This document shows, piece by piece, positions 10,984-22,502 of a stretch of 64,000 nucleotides of DNA (its first letter is position 1; every line of letters begins with the position of its first letter). This DNA is from Hymenopellis radicata (Eukaryota > Basidiomycota > Agaricomycetes > Agaricales > Physalacriaceae). The stretch spans positions 1 to 64,000 of the forward strand of contig JADNRX010000041.1 of assembly GCA_015501595.1 (NCBI GenBank), written 5' to 3'. Made by a program: the position numbers and the translations under genes. The notes under the pieces are model-generated. The model was not told the origin of the DNA. It ran no database searches and saw only the letters and a list, made by a program, of their open reading frames with translations.

Positions 10984-12484
10984 CTACTTTCGTTCACTCC
11001 CCTTCCGTAAAATCTGGTTTTGCATGACGAGTAGAAGGCTATACGCCATCTCAACGCGAGGCATGTCGACTTGCCGTTCTCTCGCTAGTCTGACGACGGA
11101 TCCCCATATGACCTCTACTTCCATCGGGACATCCTTTTCACAGTCAACGAGCGTAGATGCCTTGTGAAAGCTTGAAGCCTATTGATGGTATTTGTTAGCC
11201 ACATGGGCAGAAGCCGTTTCCCAACTTACCGGAGAGTAGGTATCTCGAGCAAACTGTACAAGGCGATCGGCTGAATCGGCTGGGACACCATCCTCGGAAT
11301 CCGGGAATCCGAGTGCACGAGCTAAGATGTGTGATGAGCGGCCTCGATAGAAGAAAACCCGACGTGATGCGCAATCTACTTACCCAAAGTCACAAGCTCG
11401 TGGACCATACCGCGCATCATAGGTATTGTGTTCTCTTCCAAGAGAGGTTGCGTCCCAGGAAAGTAATAAGGGGTATAACTCTCCTCCGCGCTAGGCGGGC
11501 GTCGAAAGACTGATGGTAATGTATACCTGCATTTCGTCGGAATCCTAGCAGGGTCTACCAGAAATATGCGACTTACCTTGTAAGCAGACAAATTGCCGCC
11601 AGAACTACATTCGTCATGTTCTTCACGAACTTGCGGCGCTGTATCTCTGGCACGACGTCGATAGAACTACCGCCCTTGACAATGATGTCTCCGAATCCAT
11701 TCAATATCTGTAGCTCTTCCTCGGAATTGACATTTGTCGTGAAGTCATTTGGCCTATACATTCCACATACATATTGTTCCTGTATTAACCCCATCAGAGC
11801 GCGAGAACACCGCATAGCGAGTCGTACATACGTGATCACCGTGTTGTATGATATTCGGTCCAATTTGGTTCGCGAGAATGAACATCGCGACACTGATGAT
11901 GCTCGGCTGGCGTCCCGCCTGTTTGAGAGCCTGATATAGATCCGTCTCGATCCCCAGGCCGTTCTGTACCAATACATATGTTGGCTGATCCTCAAATGAC
12001 GCGTGGATGAGTGGTGCGAGGAGTTCAGATGTCTTTAACACGTCCGGCAGACACTTGGTAACCACAACCACGTAGGTATACCGAGTATCAGCGGCTTCCG
12101 CGACGGATTTACACACTGGTGAGATTGTACTGGGTCAGCATCGCGTCTGCGAAAGGGGAAAGACATACATCTGTCAGGCTTCCATCCGAGCTGATCTCCG
12201 AAGCGCCCACTTTTAATATCGATGCCACGATCTATGGACCATTAATGGTTGAAAGAGAGAATACGTTGAGCGATGACCTTGAACAATGGAATAGTTACTC
12301 CTCGCCACAACAGTGACGCGTGCAATGCCTGAGTTTTTCAGAATGTAAGCGGCTGAAGTGAACATGTTATTCGTGACGCGACAACAGACGGGGAAAACGA
12401 ACAAACTGCACCTACAGCGCCCAGTCCGACGACGAGCACGTCTTGCATACTGATGGGACAGATACCCTTCCTATTGTCGGCCAT
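10984..12484 (-). CDS. Ketopantoate reductase-like oxidoreductase E, left copy
   Basis: A paralogue of D with the same eight-exon architecture and tandem minus orientation. The Rossmann motif is VLVVGLGAVGAV. YTYVVVVTKCLPDV, YVLVQNGLG and RRKFVKNMTNVVLAAICLL follow, and the C-terminal part is PMEVEVIWGSVVRLARE. An upstream in-frame ATG (12484) adds twelve residues to the start at 12448; either is possible. The last intron ends in AATAG before GCTTCAAGCTTTCACAAGGC, and this acceptor is lost in the right copy. Substrate unknown. Confidence 0.8.
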
Positions 12485-12822
12485 ATATGTCAAGGATGAC
12501 TGTCACTGATGACAGCCACGGAGTTTGCTGACCAAAGGTGCTGACATGAAGACTCGTTTGGCGTTCAAGGCCATATAAAGATGAATAATGTTCTGATGGA
12601 CTCTAGTAATAGTATTGTCAGTTAGGATGATGTTATTTCGCCTTGATTTCGCCCGCTGGTAGCATCGTAGCAGCTAGTACAGCAATGATAACCCTTAAAT
12701 TGCACACACCTTCGATGTAGCATGAGCGGCAGTAAAATGCCCATGCCGATATCTCCAGTCGCAGCTTTCGTTTCGAGTACGAGAACGGTGCTCGTTATGA
12801 TCCGTGCCACAGCACTTCTCTC
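12485..12822. other. Upstream region of reductase E
   Basis: No convincing gene. The ORFs here have no conserved features and the equivalent right-arm stretch (38900-39224) has indels. Probably the promoter of gene E. Confidence 0.3.
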
Positions 12823-13600
12823 TCTGGCAAGCCTCAAGTAGACACCACTTCGTCGATCATGGTCAGAAAGCAACCCGCAATTGCCGGCCCGGTCGCTTGG
12901 ACAGGAGCCAAGACATCACGTGGACGTTCTTCCTCGACTTTACCGTTAACAACGCGTTGGGTACTCTGGACCATGATTCTACAGCCTCACTCGGAATGTT
13001 TTGACGCTCGGTGCTGCTTTCTACCTCTGGGGGTGGCTTTACAGCTAGCTGCGAAACTATGTGAACTCCGACGGATTTCTTCTCGTTAGAATTTTTGCTC
13101 AGGTACCTGTCGAGAAGGGCCGATTGGCAAGATCCGGATGCTCGAACTGAGTCGACACGACGGGAGTTACCCAAATGCAGTAATAGGTCACTCCGGAATC
13201 GTCTCGGTGCGCCTCTCCCTGAGCAGAAATTGTGAAGAGGTAAAATATCAAATAGTTCACATAGTTTCGCAGTTAGCTGTATCTTAGAGAGCTCCCTTTC
13301 TCTAACGTCCGAGTCAGGCGACTCAGAGCTGATATCGGGCCGCGGGCATGGCTACATTCGCGCGTCAACGTGAGGAGAGACTGACCCCGGCGTGCGCGCA
13401 TCCCGTATCATCACAGAGGCGACTTCGGACATTTTGGATGCGTTCCTGCATAAACATGGAGCGCTCTGGTTCCGCTGCATGGCATATAAAAGGGACGACT
13501 TGTTCGGCGACGCAGCTCATTTCTTCCTTCATTGCCAGTGACTTCTCGTTTTGTTCTTTCTACGTCTTGCCTCCTTGCTCTTTCGATCACCTTCCTCCTT
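12823..13600 (-). repeat. NTF2-B downstream module, left copy, with transposon empty site
   Basis: This is the 3' flank of NTF2-like gene B. It is shared with 30930-31324 and 38791-38930 in the right arm and with the extra copy at 4901-5355. GTTAACAA at 12945-12952 is the single-copy (empty) version of the 8 bp target site that flanks the 7.5 kb transposon in the right arm. The module is split by the 238 bp MITE at 13042-13279. Confidence 0.65.
13042..13279. mobile_element. 238 bp MITE with TA target duplication
   Basis: The ends are inverted repeats of about 25 bp: CAGCTAGCTGCGAAACTATG at the left, and its complement with one mismatch (CAGTTAGCTG) at the right. TA dinucleotides flank both ends (13040-13041 and 13280-13281). 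The right arm has a single TA at the matching site (31225-31226) without the element. This is the signature of a non-autonomous Tc1/mariner-type insertion. It carries no ORF. Confidence 0.75.
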
Positions 13601-13654
13601 TCTCTTCTAGATACTTTCTTCGAGCCACAGTTCAGTGTCGTCTCCACCTAGGCT

Positions 13655-14177
13655 TTACGCCTCAGATGCCTTCATCTCCGCTTCGATAAAGCCTTTCAGA
13701 GACCCGCTATCCATAAACTCGGTGATCCTCCTGATCTTCTCCCCTTCAACCTCAACAATGAACATATATTCGTTATGCCACGGCGTTCCCAGCTTTGACG
13801 TGCCGTCCGAATTCACCTGCACAACATCATCAGTACCGTCTAGACCTAGACAGTAAACCAGACCGACGTGAGCGATGATTCTGTTCTCAGATTTAGTCTC
13901 GTAGACTTCGTGGACTGTGAACTAACAAAATCACGTCAGGAAAGCAAAGATGATTTACGAGGTGAGTCCGTACCTTCAACGCTCCGGGCGCGAACCACTT
14001 AATAAGAGTCCGTTCCAGACCCTCCAAAAGCTGGGACTTCGCCTGAACAGGAATCCCCGCCGACGCTGGTTTGATAGTCAACTCGAAGTCGTCTGTGAAC
14101 AAGGCCAGTGTTGTGTCCAAGTCAAGGGCGGATACCGCGGTCAAGTAGGAGTGGAATAGGGTGATGGCTGCAGGCAT
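13655..14177 (-). CDS. SnoaL/NTF2-like domain protein B, left copy
   Basis: Two exons, 14177-13974 and 13921-13655, with a 52 nt intron at 13922-13973, encode 156 residues. I chose the ATG at 14177 (MPAAITLFHSYL), which aligns with the start of paralogue A. The fold pattern matches A: LFTDDFELTI, FTVHEVYETKSE, WHNEYMFIVEVEGEKIRR, ITEFMDSGSLKGF. The segment equivalent to the putative 35 nt intron of A is read through here (LVYCLGLDGTDDVVQVNS), which supports this paralogue as the intact reference. Ligand or reaction unknown. Confidence 0.8.
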
Positions 14178-14205
14178 GGAGGAGAGTGGTAGTTTCAAGT
14201 TGACT

Positions 14206-14245
14206 GGGTGCCCGTCTTTTTAAATGTCGAGGATGTCAATTTGTT
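14206..14245 (-). promoter_or_regulatory. Conserved core promoter of NTF2-like gene B, left
   Basis: Reverse strand reads ACAAATTGACATCCTCGACA then TTTAAAAAGACGGGCACCC, the same block seen before the other NTF2-like genes, ending about 30 bp before the ATG. Confidence 0.45.
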
Positions 14246-14744
14246 TTACCCAATACCGGGTAAAGTGCGCCCGAATAGGTGAGACACATCCGTGTATTCC
14301 GCGTCAAGCCGGCTTTTGAGCGGGCGATGGCGCCGGGATGCGGCGAGGGTGCATCAGTCATCCTATACAACACCCGAAATGACCTAGGTGACGCTTTGGA
14401 AGTGCTTGGAAGACTCACCGACCCACAGCCGTTCCTGTTTGGACTTTTGTGTGGCGTAACACTCAAGATGCCTCTGGAACATCTGCCGTACTGCAGTGCA
14501 GGCCGTGGTCGGCCCCATGGCGTTTGGCAACTCGACCAAATCTGACCCTTTATCAGGATGTTCGTCGTGGTCAACGAAAAGTCTCTATATACGCGTCAAG
14601 TTCTCTGTCAATCATGATTTCCTAAGTAATCAGTGCGCAGTCTGATCAAACTTCTGTGATCTGCAGAGCTTCGGCGTCTGCCGCAATATTTCCTGCCTTT
14701 CCACGCCCCACAACAAACCAGGAGCCAGCATACTAAACTCACGT
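14246..14744. other. Divergent promoter region between genes B and F, left
   Basis: No gene is supported. The two flanking genes diverge, so both promoters lie here. An open frame runs upstream of the F start in the right arm but is interrupted by a 1 nt difference here, so the true 5' end of F is not certain. Confidence 0.3.
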
Positions 14745-16276
14745 ATGGACGACGGCAGTCTCAGCGAGCTCATTTTGCGAGAAATGCACCCGAAGAGACA
14801 TCGGGCGGAGGCCTGGCTTGCCCGCAGTGCACAGGCGCGAATGGCAAGTCTGTTTCCCTGTTTCTGCCTGTGTTCCAATCGTATCGCTATTCAGACTTGC
14901 AGCAACTGCACAGAGTCAGGCGAAGAATGCCGTGTTCTTGCGAGTCGTATACACTGCAAGAATCTATCCTGTCGACAATCGGACAATATTTGTAGTAGGA
15001 GGACCCAGGAGCTGTATGAACGCATTGGAAAGTCGGAACCGGTCATCCTGCGAGACGTTCCTCGTGGCGACTTCGACCAACTGGTCAACGAGATTTATCG
15101 CAAGGAACAGCTCATCCTTTCTGACTCCAGTGCGGGTGAGGAAGTTGAGATTGACGACACGGGTCCATCGAGAAGGACGTCTGACCCCAGTGTCGTTCGC
15201 ATCCCTCGCGCGCCGAGGCCGATGCCCCTAAAGAACAAGAACAGAAATGTGCTAGTGGTTGAAATCCCTCGGCCTCTGGCCAGTGCTCGACATGTGCCAA
15301 TCGACATAGGTATGTTACTTCCTCCCACAAAAGTCGTACTAACCTTTCGTGAAAGATGTTGTTGATGAGTCCAGTCAATGTGAGTCTCCGTTACGGTACA
15401 TCTCTGCTTCTTCGGGGCACATCCCAACGCCAAGGTCAACAGCGACTTCGGACGGTGATATCCCAGATGATGTGAACTTTGGAGGTCAGTCGAATAGCCT
15501 CCTCTGTCAGCGCTTTTATCCCACTAAAGATGCATCTAGTCTCAACCCGGTCTTCCAATCGCAACCAGACATGGCTTAAAAATTGCGGAGAAAAACCTTA
15601 GAAGGTGCTTCAACCGGACAAGTGATTGCGCGGGTATTGAACTTCTCCTTCGCAGCTACAGAGAAGAACCTCGAGAAAGAGAAAGAAAGAACCACAGGTA
15701 CGTTGTCAACCCCAGCTTAATCCTAGTGAAGTACTCCGACTGAAACGGCCATCAGCCCTAGATAATTCCAACACGCGTCTCAAGATCGAAGTCAAGGAGT
15801 TGAAAAGTAGGCCTTTACAAAATCCGGGCTCTACTGCGCAGAGACTGACTTCATAACTTTGTCTCTTAGGCGACAGGAAGAGTCTCCTGAAGCGCATCGA
15901 CACCTTGGAGAAGCAGATTGCCGGTATGTAAACCTGTTATTCGTTCCAAGACGATGCTCATTGGCTTCTTGTAGCGCTTCAAGCGGAGGATTCCAAGACA
16001 GACAACAACGAAGTCCTGCAGGAATACATGCAGATCAACCTCGAGCGCAGCAAGTTAGCTCAGGCGAAGGAATCCGCTCAAGGTCATGCCGGGTGTCCCT
16101 TCAACGAGGCCGTCGATAGCCATATGAAGGTTCTCGATAATATGGCCGTCAAGTGCTTTTCGAAGCTGGATGGAGGAATCAGCGACATGGCGGGCATCAG
16201 AGTGGTTTCCAAGAATGCAAGCTCGGCGGGAAGAGCAAAAGGACCCCCATCGGCGAAACGTCTTCGCCTCGAGTGA
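14745..16276 (+). CDS. Cys-rich, coiled-coil protein F, left copy
   Basis: A multi-exon gene. The first part holds Cys clusters: in one frame CPQCTGANGK can be spliced directly to TCSNCTESGEECRV, giving a CxxC..CxxC pattern like a small zinc-binding domain; without that intron the ATG at 14745 reads straight through to the same TCSNC segment. HCKNLSCRQSDNIC follows. The middle is charged and Pro/Ser-rich. The last exons (from about 15870) encode DRKSLLKRIDTLEKQIAG and LQEYMQINLERSKLAQAKE, a coiled coil, and a basic end, AKRLRLE, which could be a nuclear signal. Perhaps a regulatory or chromatin-associated protein, but no family is recognised. It sits at the inner end of each arm. Confidence 0.55.
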
Positions 16277-17047
16277 TAGCCTCGTGTGTCCTGTTTTATT
16301 TACAAGGTCGTTAACAATGTCTTGCATCTGGTTCAAATCGCGTAGTAGCATGTATTGTTCTTGTCATACATAGTACGCTAGCAAGTTCGTACTCCTTTTT
16401 CGTACTATGAATTTGTCGATGTTTCATCACGGAAGAGTAGAAGATCCTTTGCATACCGTGCTCGCATTTCCGCCCAGACATGTTGCATACACTTATTCGA
16501 ACATGCCACCATCCAACCGCACCGGAGCACCTCTGTTCTGCCTGCCCTTTCTTCATAAACGGATTGTCGCACTAGCGATAGTAAACATCACAGTGGAAAC
16601 GAAGACGAAACGGAAAACGTGAACTCGCTGTAGGATTCAAACAATGTTTCCTATCCACCTTACCCGCTGCAAGATCGACAGTCCAGTTTGGCAGTTTCCA
16701 CTGTTGACCTGCGTAACTGGGGACGAGTAGATGTGCGAGAAAGCGAACACTGTTATCTTTGCTGGAAGGTTGAAGCGGGCCCGTAGAATGATCAGGTTGA
16801 CAACGAACGTAGCGACCACTGCCGCGCGATTCATCGTGTAGCCAGGTCCAACCGTAGTAGATATCGCCCAGCGGCGGGGTACAAGAGTTGGCTTGAGTGT
16901 GTCCATATACCCGTGTAGTCATGCTGACCCATAGTAGTCGGGTATACCTAGAGTCAGTGCCTGATGAGAATTGAACGTGCACGTTGACAGTATTTACCCA
17001 AAAGGTTGATGAACACGTTACTACATCCTACAATGCGATTCTTACTA
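16277..17047. other. Arm end and start of spacer, no clear gene
   Basis: Positions 16277-16681 are shared with the right arm; from 16682 the sequence is unique. A minus-strand open stretch (16637-16906) has a hydrophobic segment (AAVVATFVVNLIILRARF) but no recognised start, domain or arm conservation. Confidence 0.3.
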
Positions 17048-19497
17048 CTATACAGTGTATGGATTTTGACCAGTGATCACTCCTACAGATCCCTTGCGTG
17101 TTACTACATTGAACGATGTCCGAGTCAGTGTTGAATCGAAAGCTGACAAAAGCCTACTCACGACAGTACCAAATGCCTCCACATGGAGTAGGACGCTCGG
17201 TCCTCCGCGAACAATATCTCCGAATCGTGGAGATCTCAGCGACCCGCGAACTGCATTCGCCAAGGCCAACGTGCCACACACTGAAGAACCCTCTTCAGTA
17301 CCGACATACGTGGTAGAAAGCAGCCTCTCACCATTCACACTTATCGTTCCACTGCCCGTTTTTCTGACCTCCCCGGTGAGGATCTTCTCCAGGTCCGGTC
17401 GCGCCCCTCTTTCGATGGTCAAAACGTCCCCGAAAGGGAAAGGGTCCAGTGCGTCTTTGGAATCAGCACTGCCGCCCGCCTTCTCCTCCGAGTCATCGCG
17501 GGACGGCACATCGGCGACTGAGTCGTCATCCCATTCACGTCCCACCTCTTCGTGAGCGCCAGCAGTGTCAGTGACGTATATTTCAATCTTGATCGGCAGG
17601 TCGCTTGGGAGATCCTTCAGGGCTTTGAGCAAAGATTTATAAATCCAGGTGGCATGCTCTACATGTGCGATGTACTATCAGCGGCGTGTTGGATAAAAAA
17701 GACGATAACTCGTACGTACTCTGGTCGCGAACCGCCCAGACAAATAAGATTCTCGGATAGGGCGCCCCAATAGACCTAGACTTTCTGCACAGGGAATCAC
17801 CAGTCGAATTCGTCAGGAAATAAAAAGAGGATGCACGTACTCTAACGCTTCAAGGAGTAAAGGGAGAGTAAATGCGACCCCAGAGCCACCTATGTATCAA
17901 ACATCAGCATCGATACAGTACGTGCGAATCAAACGCTTACCGGCAACAAAAACGACACTGTCACAGCCCCGAATGAGGGGCGGCGAGCTGTACGGACCGT
18001 CCATCCAAACACGCATCTTCCCTTGTTCCGCGTTCAATAACAAGCGCTTGGAGAAGCCTTTCCGAACCCGGACAAAGAAGACCAGCTTTGACTCATCCTC
18101 GTACGCAATCGTGAAAGGATGCGCCTGCCAGACTGAGATGCCGGGAAGAGTCAAGTAAACGCTTTGCCCGCACGCCAATGGAAGAAACGCGGCCTGTCTA
18201 CAGACAAACGGAGGAAGTGGGGTGAGAGAACTTCAATCGACACATTGTTGTTCACGTTTGACAATACGACACGGACAAAGCGGAGGAATCCGTCCAGTGC
18301 CCAGAGAAGAATCGCTGGCCAGATGTAGGGTCCCCATCTGAGAAATGTAATGAGTGCTTATTCTTTGAACGTCCTGGCAGATGACGCACGGCCCAAGCTC
18401 GGATGAGTGGAAATAGGCCCCCAAGATGAAGATGCTGGAGGACAACCATCAGCCTTCAAATACAGAAGCGGATATCAATGGACTCACACAGCGGTTATGA
18501 AGTGGAAGATCTTGAAGAACTCGTAGCTTGCATCGCGAATTGGCCGAAGAGCGAAAAGAGAGATGAGGGTAAGCGACACTCCAGCCATGACGCCTGCTCG
18601 CATCCAGGGATTTACGAGATCCGTTTCTCCCGAAAGTCTACTTGTAGTTGAGAGAGCGAAACACAACCAAAAGGGAATAAGCCCGAACCCAAGTTGAAAC
18701 TAGTGATTATGTTAAGGTACGCATAGAAGCAGCACGAAGAGACGTACCCTTCCACCGGCATGGAGCCAAATGAGAATACAAGTCGTTCTTGCAACAACAC
18801 GATGCAAGTAATTTAGCTACAATTGCAACCCCACTATTAGCGTACTTCAAAGGATGGCAGCTTCTGATGGGTACCTTGTCAAAGCTGACGCCAGTCAAGA
18901 CTGAGAAGGTAGTCCCGATTAGCATCGACCGAAACAGTAACAACGAATACGAACAGGATAAAATATTGTTCTTCATCGCCAGTGCGACGAGTAGGTTGGT
19001 CTGAAGAGCAGCGATGTGTGCTGCCCGATTAGCATAATACTTGGGGTCGAACTTCACTCCAATCGTCGAAGTGGCTAAAATCCGGATGATTATCGACTAA
19101 ATGGAAAGAAGAAGAAACATGCCGTACAGTTAATCAATGACCAAGTGAAGACGATTGCGATGTAAGCCGCCGTCAGGAAGACCTCCGCGACATTCAACGT
19201 GTAGTAGTTTCCGATGGGTATCGTCCATCTAAATGCCATAACGCGGAAGACGTTAACGAAGGCGAGAGGAACGCGGCGAAGGGAGATGCCTCCGCGCTCG
19301 CCGTTCCTTCCTTGGATGCGACGAGTACGACTGAAGAGAAGTGAAATTCCATGGCAGATCGACACAAAGGCGATGAAGCTGGCGAGGAGGTACCACACTT
19401 GCTTGGGATAGTCGGCCGCGCGCTGGACGCGAATGGCGCGGTCGGGATCGACCTTCTGCGCGATAATGGTCGAAGGAACCGGAGCAAGGGAATCCAT
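17048..19497 (-). CDS. Ferric reductase (FRE family)
   Basis: A multi-exon transmembrane flavocytochrome. The N-terminus has a membrane segment (VWYLLASFIAFVSICHGISL) and RWTIPIGNYYTLNVAEV. Next comes FDPKYYANRAAHIAALQTNL, then TGVSFDK spliced to LNYLHRVVARTTCILIWLHA, whose two His residues fit heme ligation. A further membrane block ends FFKIFHFITAV. The cytosolic half has WQAHPFTIAYEDE (FAD-binding HPFT), GGSGVAFTLPLLLE and the NADPH-site CGTLALANAVRG, ending DIVRGGPSVLLHVEAFG. It reduces Fe(III) at the cell surface, supplying Fe(II) to the Fet3/Ftr1 complex encoded 3-7 kb away. Three iron-GATA sites lie upstream. Confidence 0.88.
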
Positions 19498-19907
19498 TGA
19501 AGTCTTTCAGAGACAAGACCAGCATGATAAAGGCGCCCATGAACTCCGTTTACTATAGCATGGGTGAGAATCTCAAGTACACTTTGGGAAGGATATTCCA
19601 CGTGTCGCTCCCGGATATTACGCATATTGTTGAACACCAATCATGCATCTCCTATCCTCGTATGCACACTAGCCCAGCCAGGCACGGTGCAAGTGCGCCG
19701 AAGACTGAATAAGAGGTATGGATTCTGGAAGCTGCAGCTAAAAATACACGTCAGTCAGCGCGCGGTGGCGAGTAAAATTCGCCAAGCATTAGATCTACGT
19801 ACATTTCGGTCAAAAGTTGGGCCCGATGTGGGTAAGTAACCCGAGAACATACCCTCGTAAGTCCGCGTTAGAGTAATCGAACGGAGAAGGTTGGCGCAGG
19901 TGACAGT

Positions 19908-19916
19908 ATCTGATAA
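19908..19916 (+). promoter_or_regulatory. Iron-GATA factor site ATCTGATAA
   Basis: An exact match to ATCWGATAA, the known consensus of fungal iron-responsive GATA repressors (SreA/Sre1/Urbs1 family). It lies about 410 bp upstream of the ferric reductase start. Confidence 0.6.
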
Positions 19917-19993
19917 GCCGTCGTCTGCATCGTGTCGTGATCGCGAACTTGTCGCGAACTGTCAACGTCTGTCAGTGGGAAAAAGAGGGAGAT

Positions 19994-20002
19994 ATCTGAT
20001 AA
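19994..20002 (+). promoter_or_regulatory. Iron-GATA factor site ATCTGATAA
   Basis: The second exact ATCWGATAA match, about 85 bp beyond the first. Both are followed by AGCCG. Confidence 0.6.
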
Positions 20003-20041
20003 GCCGCGTGTCGCAAGATCGCCAGTGTGAGATGAAAAGTT

Positions 20042-20050
20042 ATCTGATAA
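20042..20050 (+). promoter_or_regulatory. Iron-GATA factor site ATCTGATAA (palindromic)
   Basis: The third exact match. Here the context TTATCTGATAA also gives ATCAGATAA on the other strand, so two overlapping sites are possible. Confidence 0.6.
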
Positions 20051-20099
20051 TCCGCGTGGTTGATAACGTTGAACTGATATTGTTGTGAGAGAGATATTA

Positions 20100-22170
20100 G
20101 AAGGCGTCGTGTCTGCTCACCGCCCCCCGTCGGCCGATAGCGTTGAGCAAACTTGGAATGTGAAAAGAAGCACGTCGTTTCACGAAGGAACCGGCATTGG
20201 GAGCCTGCATTTCGCGACGACAGCCGGACAACGAATGTTGCATTCTAGGACTATTTGCCAATGACCCATGCAGAAAAGGACCTAGGTGTACCACGCGGAA
20301 TGAGAGACTTCGGCGTAACAAGGTTCCTCGGAGCTTGAAGCATCTGAGGATAACGACATGTCAAACCGGGTTTGATTGATTGCAATGGAAAATAGTCACC
20401 ATACCTTCTTTGAAAGCCGTAACACATTTACACCTTTGAGTGAACCTTGATGGTTCATGGACTATTTGCGGGAGCCTGAGTGTTCATCATGCTAAGCGGG
20501 CCTATACGCCAAACCTAACGAAATGGACTGACCACAAGCAAACTCATGGATAATTTTGTGCTCATCAAAAGACCGAGATATGAGTCCTGTGTTCAGAACA
20601 TCTCCTTGGTTCTTCCGCTCTTCCGCAACGCACTTGAGGATGAACCTTGATGCTCTAACATGACCGAATGAACCATGCTGACCATGTTCATAGATGCATC
20701 CGTTTTCCTGTGAAAACGTATGATATAGTTAGATTACCACGCCACTACGAAGAAGGACGAAGATCTTCCCACCTGAGTTCACCGAAATCCGACTCGCACC
20801 CGACGGACAGAGCGTGTGCTAATTAGAGAAACAAGGCGCTGCGAGTTCCGCGGAGAGGCGATGGGCACACGCCTTCGCTTCCGAGAACATGCGAATTGGT
20901 AGCGGGACCGTTGCAACCGCCATAAGAGGTCCGTTCACCATGTGGCAAGTTGTGTTCACGGTACGGTTATCCGAAGCGTTCAGTCCTCGATTGGTCTGTA
21001 AGAGCGCGTGCGGTCTCCGAGCCTCCCGAGGCTCCACTAGAAATAAATAACGGAAGTTAGCCAGACTCTTGGCAACCATCATGAATATAGATGTTTGGCC
21101 TCCGGCGCGGGAAGCGAATGTGCCGGACTCGCGTGCTACACGTGAGCGTAAGTGATCTATGGATGTGGAAAGCGCGTAGAAGAACTTACGGGGCTCCTTC
21201 ACGCCTTGAGGAGGTGGAGTTAAACCGATATGAGGGCCATAAAAAGCGTGAGGAATTGCTGAGCCGGCTGCAAGCGATATTTGCGACCCGTGTCAGGCAA
21301 AAATTAACCACAATTGCGCGTCGCATTCCGATGAAGGTCCAGGTCCTTGGTATGCACAAAAGTCTAGGCCACGGCCAGCTGCTCGCGTGGGAGAGGGCCA
21401 CTCGTTTAGAGAGTTGAACAATTACACGCCACCAAATCATCAGCTCCGCCGGTGGCAGTTTGCGAATGAATCTACGCGATGTTTGTGATAATCCTGGACA
21501 ACGAATACTCCATTCACGTTCCTATAACGAGGTCAGCCTCCGTGCAATCAGAAGGACGCGTAAAAACACTACCAATGAACTAAGAATCTTCCATGCTCAG
21601 TAAGTAACATTGGTCTACACGCATACCTATCCCTCCGGTTGAAGGGTAGCGCGCATTACGATAATTCTGACATCTCCAGTTGATTGTGAGGCCGAAGGCG
21701 CCCTGAAACGGTGAAAGACAAGAAAAGCCAAACATGATGGAGGTTCTGAAGAAGGCATGCCCGAGGCAAACAGATGCAAACACAAAGACGCGTCACGTCG
21801 TGATTCTGGGCCTGCTACAACTAGTATAGCCTACTCGATACTATCATTCCTCTGCGACAATGCAGAAGCGGGGAAATGAAAAAAATGCGCTTGTAAATCA
21901 ACCGTGATAAGTGTCAATCGCGCACACCAGCTTCCGCGGCGGTCTCATGCGATAATCATCTCGGACTGGCAGGCAGGTCTCGGGAGAACGCGACGAATGC
22001 ATCGCCATCGCGCGGCGCTGTTATCGAGACGGCGACGCGTCTGCGATGTACTGGGAAATTCCGGCGGACGAGAATCCTCTTCCGAAGGGGGGTGCCTATG
22101 AAGGGCGTCCGTACCAAGATACCTTCAACTTGATACAGATCTAATCCGTCCATGCCAATATTGAAGCTCA
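20100..22170. other. Spacer region with possible unidentified minus-strand gene
   Basis: About 2 kb without a recognised gene. Minus-strand open pieces at 22171-21956 (starting MSFNIGMDGLDLYQVEG), 21783-21580 (with GAFGLTINWRCQNYRNARYP) and 21202-20819 (ending HRLSAELAAPCFSN) could be exons of one gene. I could not join them convincingly and see no domain. Confidence 0.25.
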
Positions 22171-22502
22171 TCTGCGCACTGGTGCGTAAGAGATAGCTCC
22201 CCGAGGTCTCCGAATTACCAACCGCTGACAGTGACTTGGTCCCAAGTTAATCCTTTCATTACTCATTGACCGCCACAGACTGCTTATAGATGATGATGTA
22301 CCGCACCTCTGGAACGAGATCTGTTCCTGCTTGCTATCTACTTACTTGCATTGTTTCCGATTTCAGTTACTCGCATCATTTCACAATTGGTTCACTATTT
22401 CAAAAAAAAAAAGCGATTTATTTTTTGAAAGGGAACTTCCAATGTGACTAACGATGCGACTGTAGACCGGAATGCATTACTAAAGCCCTACTTGCCTTCA
22501 AC
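22171..22502. other. 3' flank of FTR1
   Basis: Non-coding. It contains an A/T hairpin at about 22399-22431, in which TTTCAAAAAAA pairs with TTTTTTGAAA. It may influence 3' end formation of FTR1, but this is only a guess. Confidence 0.3.

Larger units (their letters stand above)
1..16681 (+). repeat. Left arm of giant inverted duplication
   Basis: The whole stretch reappears in reverse complement at 27825-50165, with the same genes in mirrored order. Inner homology ends at 16681, where both arms read GATCGACAG before diverging. The outer end is not reached: base 1 still matches 50165, so the arm probably extends beyond the window. In a roughly 195 bp piece of oxygenase exon 3 I count about seven differences, so coding identity is near 96%. 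Non-coding parts are more diverged and carry indels. Arm-specific material on this side is a 238 bp MITE (13042-13279) and about 1.4 kb at 4212-5643. Confidence 0.95.

Noticed and set aside
16637..16906. Minus-strand ORF with a hydrophobic stretch at the arm/spacer junction
   Set aside because: It crosses the arm boundary, has no start context or family match, and its conserved part is non-coding in the other arm.
22399..22431. A/T hairpin as a bacterial-type terminator
   Set aside because: The window is fungal; such terminators do not apply, and the hairpin is not adjacent to a stop codon.
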